53,318 nt of DNA from Syntrophosphaera sp035450685 (GCA_035450685.1 DAOTNF010000019.1:1-53318), one strand, 5' to 3'; counted from the stretch's first letter, positions 44,274 through 53,318 are shown. Numbers and translations: made by a program. The notes: a model not told the origin generated them from the letters alone.

Positions 44274-44648
44274 TTGACCTATTCCGGAGGCCAGCCTCGA
44301 AAGGACTGCCTCACGGGAAAAAATCCAGTTGCCTCCGCCAGGCTGAAAGCTGTCTTTCCCAGGTGTATTTGCCCTCTGGCACAGGTTATCTGGGCTATCC
44401 TGTAAGGGGATAGGGCGTTTCCGGATAATCCTGCTTCATCCCATTGTCGCAACACGTCAGATCAGAACAAGTTGAGGAGGCGCATAAAAAAGATTTGCTA
44501 AAAGGGGCAACTTTGGCTTGACAGAAATCGTAACTTGTTATTTGGATGGTAGTCGTGACTATGGGCTCGGAAAGTGTAAAGTAGCCTGTAGGAGCGTAAC
44601 ATATAGGAAAATAATTAATTACTGATATACAGTGCAAGGGAGGTTGCG

Positions 44649-46784
44649 ATGTTTTCGATGATTCGGAAGCGCAACGGCAACATAGTATCTTTTGATAAGC
44701 AAAAAATAGTGCGCGCCATTCAGAAAGCCGGGGAAGCGACTGGTGAGTTTGATGCGGACATAGCGGAGGTTCTGACTCTGCGGGTGGTCAATCTGGCAAT
44801 GCAGATCATCACCACCGAAATCCCGGAGGTCGAACGCATCCAGGATATCGTGGAAGAGGTCTTGCTGGCCTCTCCTTACAAGAAAACCGCCAAGGCTTTC
44901 ATCATTTACAGGGATCAGCATGCCAGGATTCGGGAGATGTTCAACACCGGCGGGGTTCAGCTTATCGATCAGTATCTGGAAAAGCTCGACTGGAAAGTGA
45001 ACGAGAATTCCAACATGGCCTATTCCTTGCAAGGCTTGAACAATTACATCGCCTCCGAGGTGAGCAAAACCTATTGGCTCAACAAGATATATCCTCCCGA
45101 GATTCGCCGGGCGCATGTGGAGGGAGACATCCATATCCACGATTTGGGTCAGTTGTCAGTTTATTGCGTGGGCTGGGATCTGATGGATCTGCTCACCACA
45201 GGTTTCTGCGGAGCGGAAGGCAAGGTTGAAAGCGCGCCTGCCAGGCATTTCCGCAGCGCTCTGGGGCAGATCGTGAATTTCTTTTATACCCTCCAGGGGG
45301 AAGCCGCTGGCGCGCAGGCATTTTCAAGCTTTGACACCCTGCTGGCTCCCTTTATCCGCTATGACCAGATGACTTATGCAGAGGTGAAGCAAGCTCTGCA
45401 GGAGTTTGTGTTCAACATCAATGTCCCCACCCGGGTCGGTTTTCAGACGCCTTTTACCAATATCACCCTGGATCTCAATCCGCCCGATATCTACAAGGAT
45501 CAGCCCGTGATCATCGGAGGAGAGCCACAAGAGCAGACCTATGCGGATTTCCAGCCTGAAATGGATATGCTCAACAAAGCTTTCCTGGAGGTGATGATCG
45601 AAGGCGACGCCAAAGGCAGGGTATTCACCTTTCCCATCCCCACATATAACATTACCAAGAACTTTAACTGGGAGGATCCCCGCCTCACCTATCTTTGGGA
45701 AGCCACAGCCAAATATGGGATTCCCTATTTTTCAAACTTCGTGAATTCGGACATGGATCCCAACGACGCGCGTTCCATGTGCTGCCGCTTGCGTTTGGAT
45801 ACGCGCAAACTGCAGGCCAGGGGAGGGGGGCTGTTTGGAGCCAATCCCCTCACCGGGTCGATCGGGGTGGTGACCCTGAACCTGCCCCGCATTGGCTATC
45901 AGGCCAGCGATGAGGAAGACTTTTTCGCGCGCCTGGAAAAAGCGCTGACGACAGCGAAAAACAGCCTTGAGATCAAGCGTAAGATTTTGGAACGCTATAC
46001 CCTGAACGGCCTGTATCCCTACACCCGCTTCTATCTCAAGAAGATATACGAGAGGTTCTTGCAGTATTGGAAGAACCACTTTTCCACGATCGGCATCATT
46101 GGCATGAACGAAGCCTGCCTCAACTTCCTGGGAAAAAACCTGGGCAGCGATGAGGGCAGGGCTTTCGCGCTGCGGGTGATGGACTATCTGCGCGGCAGGC
46201 TGATAGAGATTCAGGAAGAAACAGAGTGCAATTACAACCTGGAAGCAACTCCGGCGGAAGGAACAAGCTACCGCCTGGCTATCCTGGATAAAAAGCTGTA
46301 TCCGGATATAATCAGCGCCAACCCGCATGGTGACACGCCATTCTATACGAACAGCACGCAACTGCCCGTGAACTATTCTGACGATATCTTTGAAGTGCTT
46401 GACCTTCAGGATGAGCTTCAGACCAAATATACCGGCGGCACTGTGCTGCATATCTTTGGCGGAGAAAGGGTGGAGCATGGCCAGAGCGTCAAACGCCTGG
46501 TGCGTTCGATCTGCGACAACTATAAGCTGCCTTACTTCACTTTCTCGCCCACTTTCAGCGTCTGTTCCCAGCATGGCTATCTGGACGGCGAGCAGGAGTA
46601 TTGCCCCTATTGCCACAAAGACACCGAGGTGTATTCGCGCATAGTTGGCTATCTGCGCCCCGTCTCCCAATGGAATGAAGGCAAGAAAGCCGAGTTTAAA
46701 CTGCGCACCACCTTCGATCCGGTCAAAAGCTGCAAAGCCGAAGAGCCGGAGCCGGAAGCCCCCAAAATGCCCAAAGTCCTTTAG
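44649..46784 (+). CDS. nrdD: Anaerobic (class III) ribonucleoside-triphosphate reductase
   Basis: Oxygen-sensitive glycyl-radical enzyme of 711 residues that reduces NTPs to dNTPs. An ATP-cone domain occupies the first 90 residues (IRKRNGNIVSFDKQKIVRAI). The catalytic region has MCCRLRLD with C378/C379, followed by GGGLFGANPLTGSIGVV. The C-terminal zinc site is CSQHGY...CPYC, and the radical glycine is G667 in SRIVGYLRPV. Length and domains are complete. nrdG follows after 15 bases. Only this class of reductase is seen here, consistent with an anaerobe. Confidence 0.97.
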   Translation: MFSMIRKRNGNIVSFDKQKIVRAIQKAGEATGEFDADIAEVLTLRVVNLAMQIITTEIPEVERIQDIVEEVLLASPYKKTAKAFIIYRDQHARIREMFNTGGVQLIDQYLEKLDWKVNENSNMAYSLQGLNNYIASEVSKTYWLNKIYPPEIRRAHVEGDIHIHDLGQLSVYCVGWDLMDLLTTGFCGAEGKVESAPARHFRSALGQIVNFFYTLQGEAAGAQAFSSFDTLLAPFIRYDQMTYAEVKQALQEFVFNINVPTRVGFQTPFTNITLDLNPPDIYKDQPVIIGGEPQEQTYADFQPEMDMLNKAFLEVMIEGDAKGRVFTFPIPTYNITKNFNWEDPRLTYLWEATAKYGIPYFSNFVNSDMDPNDARSMCCRLRLDTRKLQARGGGLFGANPLTGSIGVVTLNLPRIGYQASDEEDFFARLEKALTTAKNSLEIKRKILERYTLNGLYPYTRFYLKKIYERFLQYWKNHFSTIGIIGMNEACLNFLGKNLGSDEGRAFALRVMDYLRGRLIEIQEETECNYNLEATPAEGTSYRLAILDKKLYPDIISANPHGDTPFYTNSTQLPVNYSDDIFEVLDLQDELQTKYTGGTVLHIFGGERVEHGQSVKRLVRSICDNYKLPYFTFSPTFSVCSQHGYLDGEQEYCPYCHKDTEVYSRIVGYLRPVSQWNEGKKAEFKLRTTFDPVKSCKAEEPEPEAPKMPKVL

Positions 46785-46799
46785 CGGATTAGACCACAG

Positions 46800-47528
46800 A
46801 TGAAGATCGGAGGGTTCCAAAAGTTTTCCTTGCTTGACTATCCATGCCAGTTGGCAGCCATTATCTTTACCCAGGGGTGCAACTTCCGCTGTCCCTACTA
46901 TCACAATCCGCGCCTGGTTGACCCTCAGCGTTTTGGCAAACGGATTTCCAACAGTAAAATCGTGGAGTTTTTGCAGAAGCGTTTGGGCAGATTGGACTCG
47001 GTTTCGATCAGCGGAGGCGAACCCACGCTGCAAAAAGACCTGATTCCCTTTATCCGTATGCTGAAAAAGATGGGTTACAAGATCAAACTGGATACCAACG
47101 GTTCCCATCCGGAAGTGATCGAAAAACTTGTCGCAGAGGATTTGGTGGACTACTGGGCGATGGATCTTAAGGCTCCTGCACAATTGTACCGGATTCTGAC
47201 CAGATCGGAAATTGACATGCGGGATATCCTGTCCAGTATGCGGCTGTTGAGGGAAAGCGGGAAGGATTACGAGTTCCGCACCACGTTTTTCGATCTCCTG
47301 TTCACTTGGGACGATATTGCTGACATCCGAGCCCTGCTGAAGCCGGGAGATAGATTCTGCCTGCAGGAATGCCGCTACAAAGTAACCCTGGACAACCTGC
47401 AACCGGGCAAGGAGAAAACTGGCCTCAGCGAGGCGGCTTACAGGTCTCTGATGGATCATCCCCAAAGCCAGAGCCTGATCCATTGGGGGGATGAAAACCA
47501 CATCGATGTAATGATCCGCTCATTGTGA
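46800..47528 (+). CDS. nrdG: Anaerobic RNR-activating protein with altered cluster motif
   Basis: Radical SAM activase homologue of 242 residues (TIGR02495-like) that would install the glycyl radical on NrdD. The N-terminus matches the family (GGFQKFSLLDYPCQLAAIIF), followed by TQGCNFRCPYYHNP. The required CxxxCxxC is C27-C31 with Y34 in the third place; TAT at 46899-46901 instead of TGT. SISGGEPTLQ and DTNGSHPEV are the usual SAM-contact motifs. Without the third cysteine the 4Fe-4S cluster should not form properly. Otherwise the frame is intact. A single G-to-A error is the simple alternative. Confidence 0.9.
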   Translation: MKIGGFQKFSLLDYPCQLAAIIFTQGCNFRCPYYHNPRLVDPQRFGKRISNSKIVEFLQKRLGRLDSVSISGGEPTLQKDLIPFIRMLKKMGYKIKLDTNGSHPEVIEKLVAEDLVDYWAMDLKAPAQLYRILTRSEIDMRDILSSMRLLRESGKDYEFRTTFFDLLFTWDDIADIRALLKPGDRFCLQECRYKVTLDNLQPGKEKTGLSEAAYRSLMDHPQSQSLIHWGDENHIDVMIRSL

Positions 47529-47535
47529 GGCCAGC

Positions 47536-49983
47536 TTGCGGGCGGTGAATATCGAACCCTGGCTGCCGCTGGTCAGAAAGCCTTCACGCTATATCGACCA
47601 CGAGATCAATGCCGTGCGCAAGCCATGGCAGAAGGTCAATTTCTGCTTTGCCTTTCCGGATGTCTATGAGGTCGGCATCTCCCATCTGGGCTTGAAGATA
47701 CTGTATAGCATCATCAACGCTTTGCCCGATTGCATGGCTGACCGCTGTTACCTGCCCTGGACCGATATGATCGCCATTATGCGGGAGCGTGGGATTCCCC
47801 TCTTTGGATTGGAAAGCCGGATTGCCCTGAAAGATTTCGATGCCATCGGAATCACCTTGCAGAGCGAGCTTACCTTCACCAATGTGTTGGAAACGATCTC
47901 CCTGTCCGGTGTTCCGATCCTTTCTTCCGAGCGTGGGGAGGATGACCCCCTCATCATTGCGGGCGGCCCCTGCGCTACCAATCCACTTCCCCTGGGTGAC
48001 TTTTTCGATGTGTTCTTTATCGGCGAAGCGGAGGAGGGGATCAGCGAGATTGCCGGGATAATGCTCGACACCAGGCTCCGGAGCGAGCGGCTGGCCAGAA
48101 TGGCAGAACTGGAAAGCTGCTATGTGCCAGCTTTGCATAATCAGTTCATTCCCAAAGGTTGGCGGGTGAAGAGCAGGAAATATGCCGGTTTTTCCAGCAA
48201 CCAGCTTATCCACCAGCCTCAGCTTCTACCCTGGCAGCTTGCCACCCACAACCGCTGTGTGGCGGAGATCATGCGCGGCTGTTCGCGTGGTTGCCGTTTT
48301 TGCCATGCCGGATATTTCTACCGCCCTGTGAGGGAAAGGCCACCCGGAGAGATCGTGCGGCAACTTTGCGGTGAGATCAGGCTCAGCGGATGGGATGAGG
48401 CAGGACTGCTTTCGCTCTCGAGCAGCGACTATGGCTGCCTCAAAGAGTTGCTGAACAATCTGTTGAGTTCATTGGATACAGATAAAACCCATGTTTCCCT
48501 GCCCTCTCTGCGAGTGGATTCTTTGGACGATGAAATAGTGGATTTGATGCGCAAACTGGGACGGGAAGGCCTCACCATAGCCCCGGAAGCCGGTTCGGAA
48601 AGGCTACGCAGGGTGATCAACAAAAACCTCAGCGAGGAGCAGATCCTTGCCGGCGTGCAAACCGCCCTCGACCTGGGCTGGCAAAAGGTAAAACTCTATT
48701 TTATGGTCGGATTGCCCCACGAAACAGAGGAGGATATCGAGGGCATCATAGACCTAATTAACAAGATCAACAACCTGGGCAAACGCCGCCTGCAGATCAA
48801 CGTTACGCTCTCGCCCTTTGTGCCCAAGCCTTTCACCCCCTTCCAATGGTCTGCCATGCTGCCCGCTGATATGCTGTTGCAGAGATGCGTCAAGGTGAAA
48901 CAGGCTTTTTATCGTGCCAAAAACATCAAGATCAAGTATCATGATATAGAGAATTCCATATTGGAGGCCGTATTTTCGAGGGGGGATCAACGCTGCGCGG
49001 AGCTCTTGAAGCTTGCCTGGCAGAAAGGGGCGCTGTTCGATGGCTGGCATGAGTGCTTCAATTTCTCTTTCTGGCGGGAAGCCGCCGCTGATTGTGGCTT
49101 GGATCTGGATCAATACCTGCGGGAAAAGCAGCCCGGAACCAGCCTTCCCTGGGACTTTGTCGATCTGGGAATCTGCGCCGGGTTCCTGAAAGCGGAATGG
49201 GATAAAGCCTGCAGGGAAGAGAGCACGCCGGATTGCCGGGAGCTTTGTTCCGCCTGCGGAATCTGCGATGAGGCACTGCATACTGATAACGCCCAGCCCT
49301 CGCCTGCGCCTGGGCAGCTTATCGGGGCTATCCCAACCCCCAGGCCACGCGTGGCGCAGCAAAGGCAGTTCCGCTATCGAATCTATTACAGCAAAAGCGG
49401 TGTGTTGCGCTTTATTTCTCACCTCGACTGGATGCGGATGCTTTTCCGCATTATTGGCCAGGCCTCACTGCAGACTGTTTTTACCCAGGGCTTTTCGCCG
49501 CATCCCAAAGCCAGCCTCTGCCCGCCCCTGCCTCTGGGTGTGGAAAGCGCCTGCGAGTATGTGGACCTGTCTTTTTATCAAGCTTATACGGCTGAAGAGA
49601 TCAAGGCTGGATTCAGCGGCGGCATGATACCGGAGTTTCAGATTCTGGGCTGTGAACCTTTGACCGCCAAGGCTCCGATACCCTGGGGGGAACGTGTCGG
49701 CATCCTGATCCCAGAGCGGCACAGGCAGCTTATTGTCAATAGCCTGGCCGAATTCAGCGCCTTGTCCTCCAGGATGTTCACCAAAAGCACGGAAAAGCGT
49801 TCCAAGGCTTATGATCTGAAGCAGATCGTCAGCAAATGGCATTGGAATGAGGATCAGTTGCAGATCGAGAAAAGCCTGGCCAGCCCGTCTTTGTATGATG
49901 TCTTGACCGTTCTGCTGGGGATGGTCGCGGAAGAGCTCTATGCCCTCCAGGTGAGCAGGGAAGGCTGGATCTTCCCCTCCTGA
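47536..49983 (+). CDS. B12-binding-type radical SAM protein fused to DUF2344
   Basis: Cytoplasmic protein of 815 residues, TIGR03960-like. Residues 1-200 resemble a cobalamin-binding-type Rossmann domain without the classical DxHxxG. The radical SAM core has RGCSRGCRFCHAG with C249, C253 and C256, and PEAGSERLRRVINKN. A short Cys cluster (CRELCSACGICDEAL) separates it from a C-terminal DUF2344 (TIGR03936) domain: RYRIYYSKSGVLRFISHLDW and TQGFSPHPKASLCPPLP. The full domain set is common in several anaerobic phyla and often neighbours an RNase G gene, which is absent here. TTG at 47536 (GAGG upstream) or GTG at 47545 is the start. Reaction unknown. Confidence 0.88.
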   Translation: MRAVNIEPWLPLVRKPSRYIDHEINAVRKPWQKVNFCFAFPDVYEVGISHLGLKILYSIINALPDCMADRCYLPWTDMIAIMRERGIPLFGLESRIALKDFDAIGITLQSELTFTNVLETISLSGVPILSSERGEDDPLIIAGGPCATNPLPLGDFFDVFFIGEAEEGISEIAGIMLDTRLRSERLARMAELESCYVPALHNQFIPKGWRVKSRKYAGFSSNQLIHQPQLLPWQLATHNRCVAEIMRGCSRGCRFCHAGYFYRPVRERPPGEIVRQLCGEIRLSGWDEAGLLSLSSSDYGCLKELLNNLLSSLDTDKTHVSLPSLRVDSLDDEIVDLMRKLGREGLTIAPEAGSERLRRVINKNLSEEQILAGVQTALDLGWQKVKLYFMVGLPHETEEDIEGIIDLINKINNLGKRRLQINVTLSPFVPKPFTPFQWSAMLPADMLLQRCVKVKQAFYRAKNIKIKYHDIENSILEAVFSRGDQRCAELLKLAWQKGALFDGWHECFNFSFWREAAADCGLDLDQYLREKQPGTSLPWDFVDLGICAGFLKAEWDKACREESTPDCRELCSACGICDEALHTDNAQPSPAPGQLIGAIPTPRPRVAQQRQFRYRIYYSKSGVLRFISHLDWMRMLFRIIGQASLQTVFTQGFSPHPKASLCPPLPLGVESACEYVDLSFYQAYTAEEIKAGFSGGMIPEFQILGCEPLTAKAPIPWGERVGILIPERHRQLIVNSLAEFSALSSRMFTKSTEKRSKAYDLKQIVSKWHWNEDQLQIEKSLASPSLYDVLTVLLGMVAEELYALQVSREGWIFPS

Positions 49984-50115
49984 TCTGTTGAATATTTTCC
50001 TTGACCGCTCCCCCAGCCGACGGCAGGCTACATCGGATATGAAAATCAAGCAGGACACGGTTCAGCAACCTGAAGTGCCTGAGCAATGAAATCAAACATC
50101 CATAGGGATCAAAAC

Positions 50116-50820
50116 ATGGACTACAAGGAACATTACCACCAGGACGCACTGGTTTTCGACTATTTTCGCCCCGAGAAACTCACCCCGGGGGAAATCCGCA
50201 GGACACAATACACCCTTTCGCTATGCGAAATCAAACCGGGAATGCGCGTTCTGGACGTGGGCAGCGGCAGGGGCTGGTTCAGTCTGGCCGCGGCCAGGCT
50301 GGGGGCTGAGGTGACCGCTTTGGACCTCAGCGAGGAAAACCTGGCCAGGATAAAAAAAGAAAACCCATCGATCAGAACAGTTTACGCCGATGCCTGCGCG
50401 ATACCGGACCTCGGCAAATTCGACCTCGCCGTGGCCCTGGAGGTTTTGGAACACCTGGTGGAACCGGAGTTAGCCCTGCGCAGCATCCGGGAAAGGCTCA
50501 ATCCTGATGGAACACTTTTGGTCACAGTGCCTTACAATGAAGTTATCAAGTATTCTCTCTGCATCCACTGCAACCAAAAAACCCCCATGAACGCGCATTT
50601 GCATAGCTTCAACCGGGAATCCCTGGCTGCTTTGCTGGTTAAAAACGGCTTCCGGGTTGAGGCAACTAAGCTCTTTTACCACAGGGCCCTGGATGTGCTC
50701 AGGATCAATGCCCTCTGTCGCCGGTTTCCCCTGGGCGTTTGGAAAATTCTGGAACGTCTGGCAGGAATCTCCGGCGACAAATACAGCTATCTGGCTGTCA
50801 GGGCAAGGGCTTCCCGATAG
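50116..50820 (+). CDS. Class I SAM-dependent methyltransferase
   Basis: Soluble protein of 234 residues with SAM motif I LDVGSGRGWFSLAAA (about 47-61), an acidic strand end ALDLSEENLA and post-motif DLAVALEVLEHL. The later part (LNPDGTLLVTVPYNE, HLHSFNRESLAALL) is typical of methyltransferase type 11/UbiE-like enzymes that act on small molecules or lipids. The ATG at 50116 with AGGGA upstream is preferred over 50086, which has no ribosome binding site. Substrate unknown. Confidence 0.85.
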   Translation: MDYKEHYHQDALVFDYFRPEKLTPGEIRRTQYTLSLCEIKPGMRVLDVGSGRGWFSLAAARLGAEVTALDLSEENLARIKKENPSIRTVYADACAIPDLGKFDLAVALEVLEHLVEPELALRSIRERLNPDGTLLVTVPYNEVIKYSLCIHCNQKTPMNAHLHSFNRESLAALLVKNGFRVEATKLFYHRALDVLRINALCRRFPLGVWKILERLAGISGDKYSYLAVRARASR

Positions 50821-50874
50821 CTGTTCCGAATGTCCAACGTTTCCTCCGCTTCCGCAAAACGCAACGCGGCGGCG

Positions 50875-50919
50875 GGATTAGAACCGGTGTCGTGGCGGGA
50901 TTTCGCCCCCTAATCCTTT
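50875..50919 (+). terminator. Candidate terminator after the methyltransferase
   Basis: GGATTAG (50875-50881) pairs with CTAATCC (50910-50916), with an inner GGCG/CGCC pair, followed by TTTAAT. The T-run is short, so this is moderate. Confidence 0.45.
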
Positions 50920-51006
50920 AATAGGGATACCGATACCAAATAAAAAGCTTGACTAAATATGGGGAAGGGTAAAATGAAGGAAACAGTGACTATTGTGAGG
51001 TGTATC

Positions 51007-52962
51007 ATGAAAAACCTGGTGTTGCTTGTTCTATGTTTATTGCTTGCTTCCAGCCTCTGCGGAGAATGGAACGTCGATCCCCAAAACCCCAGCCTGATCG
51101 CCGCTTTTGACGCGGAGCAGGTGCTTCCCAAGGTCGCCATCACCCCGGACGGGCATACCTATGTCTGCAGGTTTGACAACGGCGGCGGCATGTATAAGGT
51201 TTGGCTGCAGTTGCTTTCACCGGCGGGTGAATACGTCTGGCCTGATCCGGCGGGGATACTGGTGAGCGACCACAATCAGATGTCCTGGCTCACCGAGTAT
51301 GCCTTGACGGTTGATAACGACCAGAACGCGGTCATTACCTTTCAGGACATCCGCAACTCCGAAGTCAACAATGTGCTGGCCTACAAGATCAACCCCGCGG
51401 GAGAATTTCTTTGGGGCGCGAATGGGATCGCCCTCACTCAGGACACAGATCCCACTTATTCCAATATGTCGCCAGTGATATTCAACTCTGCGGACAACAG
51501 TTGTTACGTGGCATGGCAGCGGCTCGGAACTAACACAAGCATCGGGATAAACAGGCTCAGCTCCACAGGGGAGAAGCTCTGGGGAGAGAATGGGCTGAGC
51601 ATTTCCGAAACCGAAGGAAGCGTTACCTGGCCCCAGATCATCCAGGCTGACGGCAACAATATCCTGCTCAAATACTTCCACGACACCGGTCCTTTCTGGG
51701 CTCCCTACCGGACCGTCTATGTGGCAAAATATACGCCGGAAGGCAGCAGATTGTGGACTGCCGTGGTGACAAACCAGGGAGGCATCCCCGCCTGGGAACA
51801 ACTGATCCCCTTCGAACCGGATGGACAGGGAGGCTGCGTTCTGGCCTGGTATGAAGACCGTGATATGAATGACGATAACGATGTCTATGTACAGCGGATT
51901 TGCTCCGACGGAACTGCCAGCATGCCAGCCAATGGCGTTTTGCTCAGCATGGATCCAATCAATCAGCAGTTTTATCCCAAACTTTCAGTTGACCCCGCCA
52001 GCGAGCGAATCTACGCGTATTTCAGGATAACCGACGCGCTCCAGGGCCAGTTCGGTTTGGCAAGGCAACTGGTGGACTACTCCGGAAACCGCCTCTGGGG
52101 GGATATCGCCCCCAACATCATCGACCTCGGCACTATGGAAGTCAATTCCATCGCCGCTTATCAGATCAGCACCGGTTCCGTTGTGCTCTATGGAAGAGGG
52201 GACAACCTCTACGCGTCCCATTGGCGGTCAAACGGCAATATGGGCTGGAATGAGGCAACCTGCCTGGCCAGCACGGCGGTGTCCAAGGGTCACTTTGATG
52301 TTGCGGTGCATCCTGATGAGTGGTCTGTTCTTGCCTGGGAGCAAGGGTATTCCAGCATGGATATCGGCGCCATGCGGCTCAATCCGGATGGCAGCCTCGG
52401 TATCTATTATCCTGCTCCTGCGAATGTTACCTATACCCAACCTACAACCTATTCAGTGCTGCTCACCTGGACTCAGCCGTCTCAGTATCTTGTCCCCGAC
52501 AGCTACCATATTTATATGAATTCCGAGCTTCTGCAGGTGGTGGAAGCAACGGCCAACAGCTACTTGGTGTCGCCGCTCCTGCCCGGCACCTATACCTTCT
52601 ATCTGAAAGCACAATATGGAGACCACTATTCGCAAGCGTCAGAATCAGTTACCGTGATCATCCTGGCCAACAGCGATGATTTACAGCCTGCATCTCTTGG
52701 GAATGTAATGCTTTATCCCAATCCCACGCGGGGCCTCCAGTATCTTCAGTTCGATATAGATAAGCAAGTATCAATGTGCAATATAAGTATTTATAACATA
52801 AAAGGACAGAAACTGCTTGAATATAACCCAGATATCAAATTGGGAATTAATAAAATAGAGCTTGACGGTAGCCTGCTGAAAGGCCTGAAAGGCGGTGTTT
52901 ACCTTGTTTCCCTGAGACTGGATGGGCAGGTTCGGACTTTGAAGACGGTTATCATGCCCTAA
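51007..52962 (+). CDS. Secreted protein with LWG-type repeats, FN3-like and sorting domain
   Basis: Exported protein of 651 residues with signal peptide MKNLVLLVLCLLLASSLCG. The body repeats a motif G-x-x-LWG-x-x-G (GEFLWGANG, GEKLWGENG, GNRLWGDIA) like the 987-residue protein at 10676-13639, so the two are paralogues. An FN3-like domain (about 480-565: PANVTYTQPTTYSVLLTW) follows, then the sorting domain (VMLYPNPTRGLQYLQF, SIYNIKGQKLLEYN). The ATG at 51007 gives the proper signal peptide; earlier codons from 50959 would add 16 charged residues. Role unknown. Confidence 0.85.
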   Translation: MKNLVLLVLCLLLASSLCGEWNVDPQNPSLIAAFDAEQVLPKVAITPDGHTYVCRFDNGGGMYKVWLQLLSPAGEYVWPDPAGILVSDHNQMSWLTEYALTVDNDQNAVITFQDIRNSEVNNVLAYKINPAGEFLWGANGIALTQDTDPTYSNMSPVIFNSADNSCYVAWQRLGTNTSIGINRLSSTGEKLWGENGLSISETEGSVTWPQIIQADGNNILLKYFHDTGPFWAPYRTVYVAKYTPEGSRLWTAVVTNQGGIPAWEQLIPFEPDGQGGCVLAWYEDRDMNDDNDVYVQRICSDGTASMPANGVLLSMDPINQQFYPKLSVDPASERIYAYFRITDALQGQFGLARQLVDYSGNRLWGDIAPNIIDLGTMEVNSIAAYQISTGSVVLYGRGDNLYASHWRSNGNMGWNEATCLASTAVSKGHFDVAVHPDEWSVLAWEQGYSSMDIGAMRLNPDGSLGIYYPAPANVTYTQPTTYSVLLTWTQPSQYLVPDSYHIYMNSELLQVVEATANSYLVSPLLPGTYTFYLKAQYGDHYSQASESVTVIILANSDDLQPASLGNVMLYPNPTRGLQYLQFDIDKQVSMCNISIYNIKGQKLLEYNPDIKLGINKIELDGSLLKGLKGGVYLVSLRLDGQVRTLKTVIMP

Positions 52963-53318
52963 GAACAAGGGGCGGCTGCCGTTCAGTGCTCGTACTGACC
53001 AGTCTTTTACTGTCCTCATAACCTGAACTCCCATTGATGCCCCATTGACCGCCGGTTGATTCTCCGCTTGGCGGTTGATCAGCGTTCAATGAGCGTTCAG
53101 TGAGCGATGAGGATATGGGGGCTTATTGACGGCCCTCTGTCTCAGCATAAGCTGGCAAGGGAGGAAAACCCGCTTTTCACTGCACTGATTCAGGAGTACA
53201 GACCCCGTGTAATACTTGCGTTAGAAATGATAAATAGCTTGCTATCCCGTTTTTCCTTCATACCGCCCTCCTTCGCTGCTACAGGCTTTGGAGCCATCAT
53301 CCTTAGGTCATCCTTATA
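52963..53318. other. Gene-free right end
   Basis: About 355 bases. 53030-53110 consists of related short units (CCATTGA, GCCGGTTGAT/GGCGGTTGAT, GCGTTCAATGAGCGTTCAGT). The dispersed palindrome element begins at 53216 and is cut by the window end. No gene is seen. Confidence 0.7.
53216..53318 (+). repeat. Dispersed palindrome element, copy 4 (cut by the window end)
   Basis: TTGCGT (53216-53221) and TGCTAT are 18 bases apart, in the place of TTGACA/TACAAT of copy 2, and CCTTAGG starts 85 bases after TTGCGT (53301). The ACCGCCCTCCTTCGCTGCTA segment between them is conserved. The window stops at the dyad centre. Confidence 0.85.

Larger units (their letters stand above)
44013..44648. other. Gene-free region before nrdD
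   Basis: About 640 bases: a 28-codon remnant (44026-44112), a copy of the dispersed palindrome element (about 44150-44273), then a possible structured leader (44287-44415). TTGACA at about 44519 is a possible -35 for nrdD, but no good -10 follows. An ACTG/CAGT pair sits just before the nrdD ribosome binding site; it is not a clear NrdR box. Confidence 0.6.

Noticed and set aside
44630..44646. NrdR box before nrdD
   Set aside because: Only a four-base inverted pair ACTG/CAGT is present, not the 16-base palindrome expected.
44274..44648. Known riboswitch (cobalamin, ZTP, c-di-GMP) before nrdD
   Set aside because: I compared the conserved cores from memory and found none; only an unassigned pairing pattern remains.
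45732..47501. 589-codon open frame on the minus strand across nrdD and nrdG
   Set aside because: It lies fully antisense to two well-conserved genes, has no recognisable domain, and arises from their codon bias.

Overview
The window looks like a chromosomal segment of an anaerobic, diderm bacterium of the FCB group, most probably a member of Cloacimonadota. The pointers are four large secreted proteins with a C-terminal sorting domain of the FlgD-like / type IX secretion kind (YPNPF ... YN(L/I)KGQ), a candidate outer-membrane beta-barrel protein, an anaerobic (class III) ribonucleotide reductase, and a peptidoglycan operon whose MurE half carries the DNPR motif of meso-diaminopimelate-adding enzymes. 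The assignment is an inference from gene content, not from a marker comparison.

Layout. 0-10.4 kb: tRNA-Pro and tRNA-Val, a nucleotide-sugar-type epimerase, a beta-barrel-like exported protein, a HAD phosphatase, a P-loop protein, a DUF2089/DUF4097 pair, a second tRNA-Pro and a heterodimeric ABC exporter. 10.4-15.6 kb: a 987-residue secreted protein (minus) and an AT-richer GH16-like secreted hydrolase (plus). 15.7-20.2 kb: four minus-strand tRNA genes (Gly, Cys, Leu, Gly) and a tight minus-strand operon umuC-like, IMPACT/YigZ, ChaN-like, MEMO1, AMMECR1. 20.2-25.6 kb: an accessory stretch with a 1.3-kb gene-free repeat field, an unusual sigma-factor-like gene, a secreted right-handed beta-helix gene broken by a one-base frameshift, and a second repeat field. 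25.6-41.8 kb: a minus-strand division and cell-wall operon mraZ-rsmH-ftsL-ftsI-murE/murF-mraY-murD-ftsW-murG-murC-ftsQ-ftsA-ftsZ with a strong promoter, an UP-like A-rich tract and a repeated operator-like motif before mraZ, and an intrinsic terminator after ftsZ. 42-53.3 kb: an FG-GAP secreted protein, nrdD-nrdG, a B12-binding-type radical SAM protein fused to a DUF2344 domain, a methyltransferase and another secreted protein.

How the genes work together. The division operon supplies nearly all cytoplasmic steps from UDP-MurNAc to lipid II plus the FtsZ/FtsA/FtsQ/FtsL/FtsW/FtsI machine; murB and ddl are absent and must lie elsewhere. nrdD and nrdG would make dNTPs without oxygen, but the NrdG homologue lacks the third cysteine of its radical-SAM cluster motif. 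The secreted proteins share a sorting tail, so they probably leave through one export route whose machinery is not in this window.

The most unusual material is non-coding. There is (1) a dispersed element with a 39-bp palindrome placed 85 bp from a promoter-like box, present four times including one copy cut by the window end; (2) an 81-bp array of four consecutive hairpins present in two inverted copies, each joined to a GTCATCCCGG...GATCCAGT palindromic unit; and (3) a 10-bp-phased GTCAT array over the mraZ promoter that looks like a lineage-specific MraZ operator.
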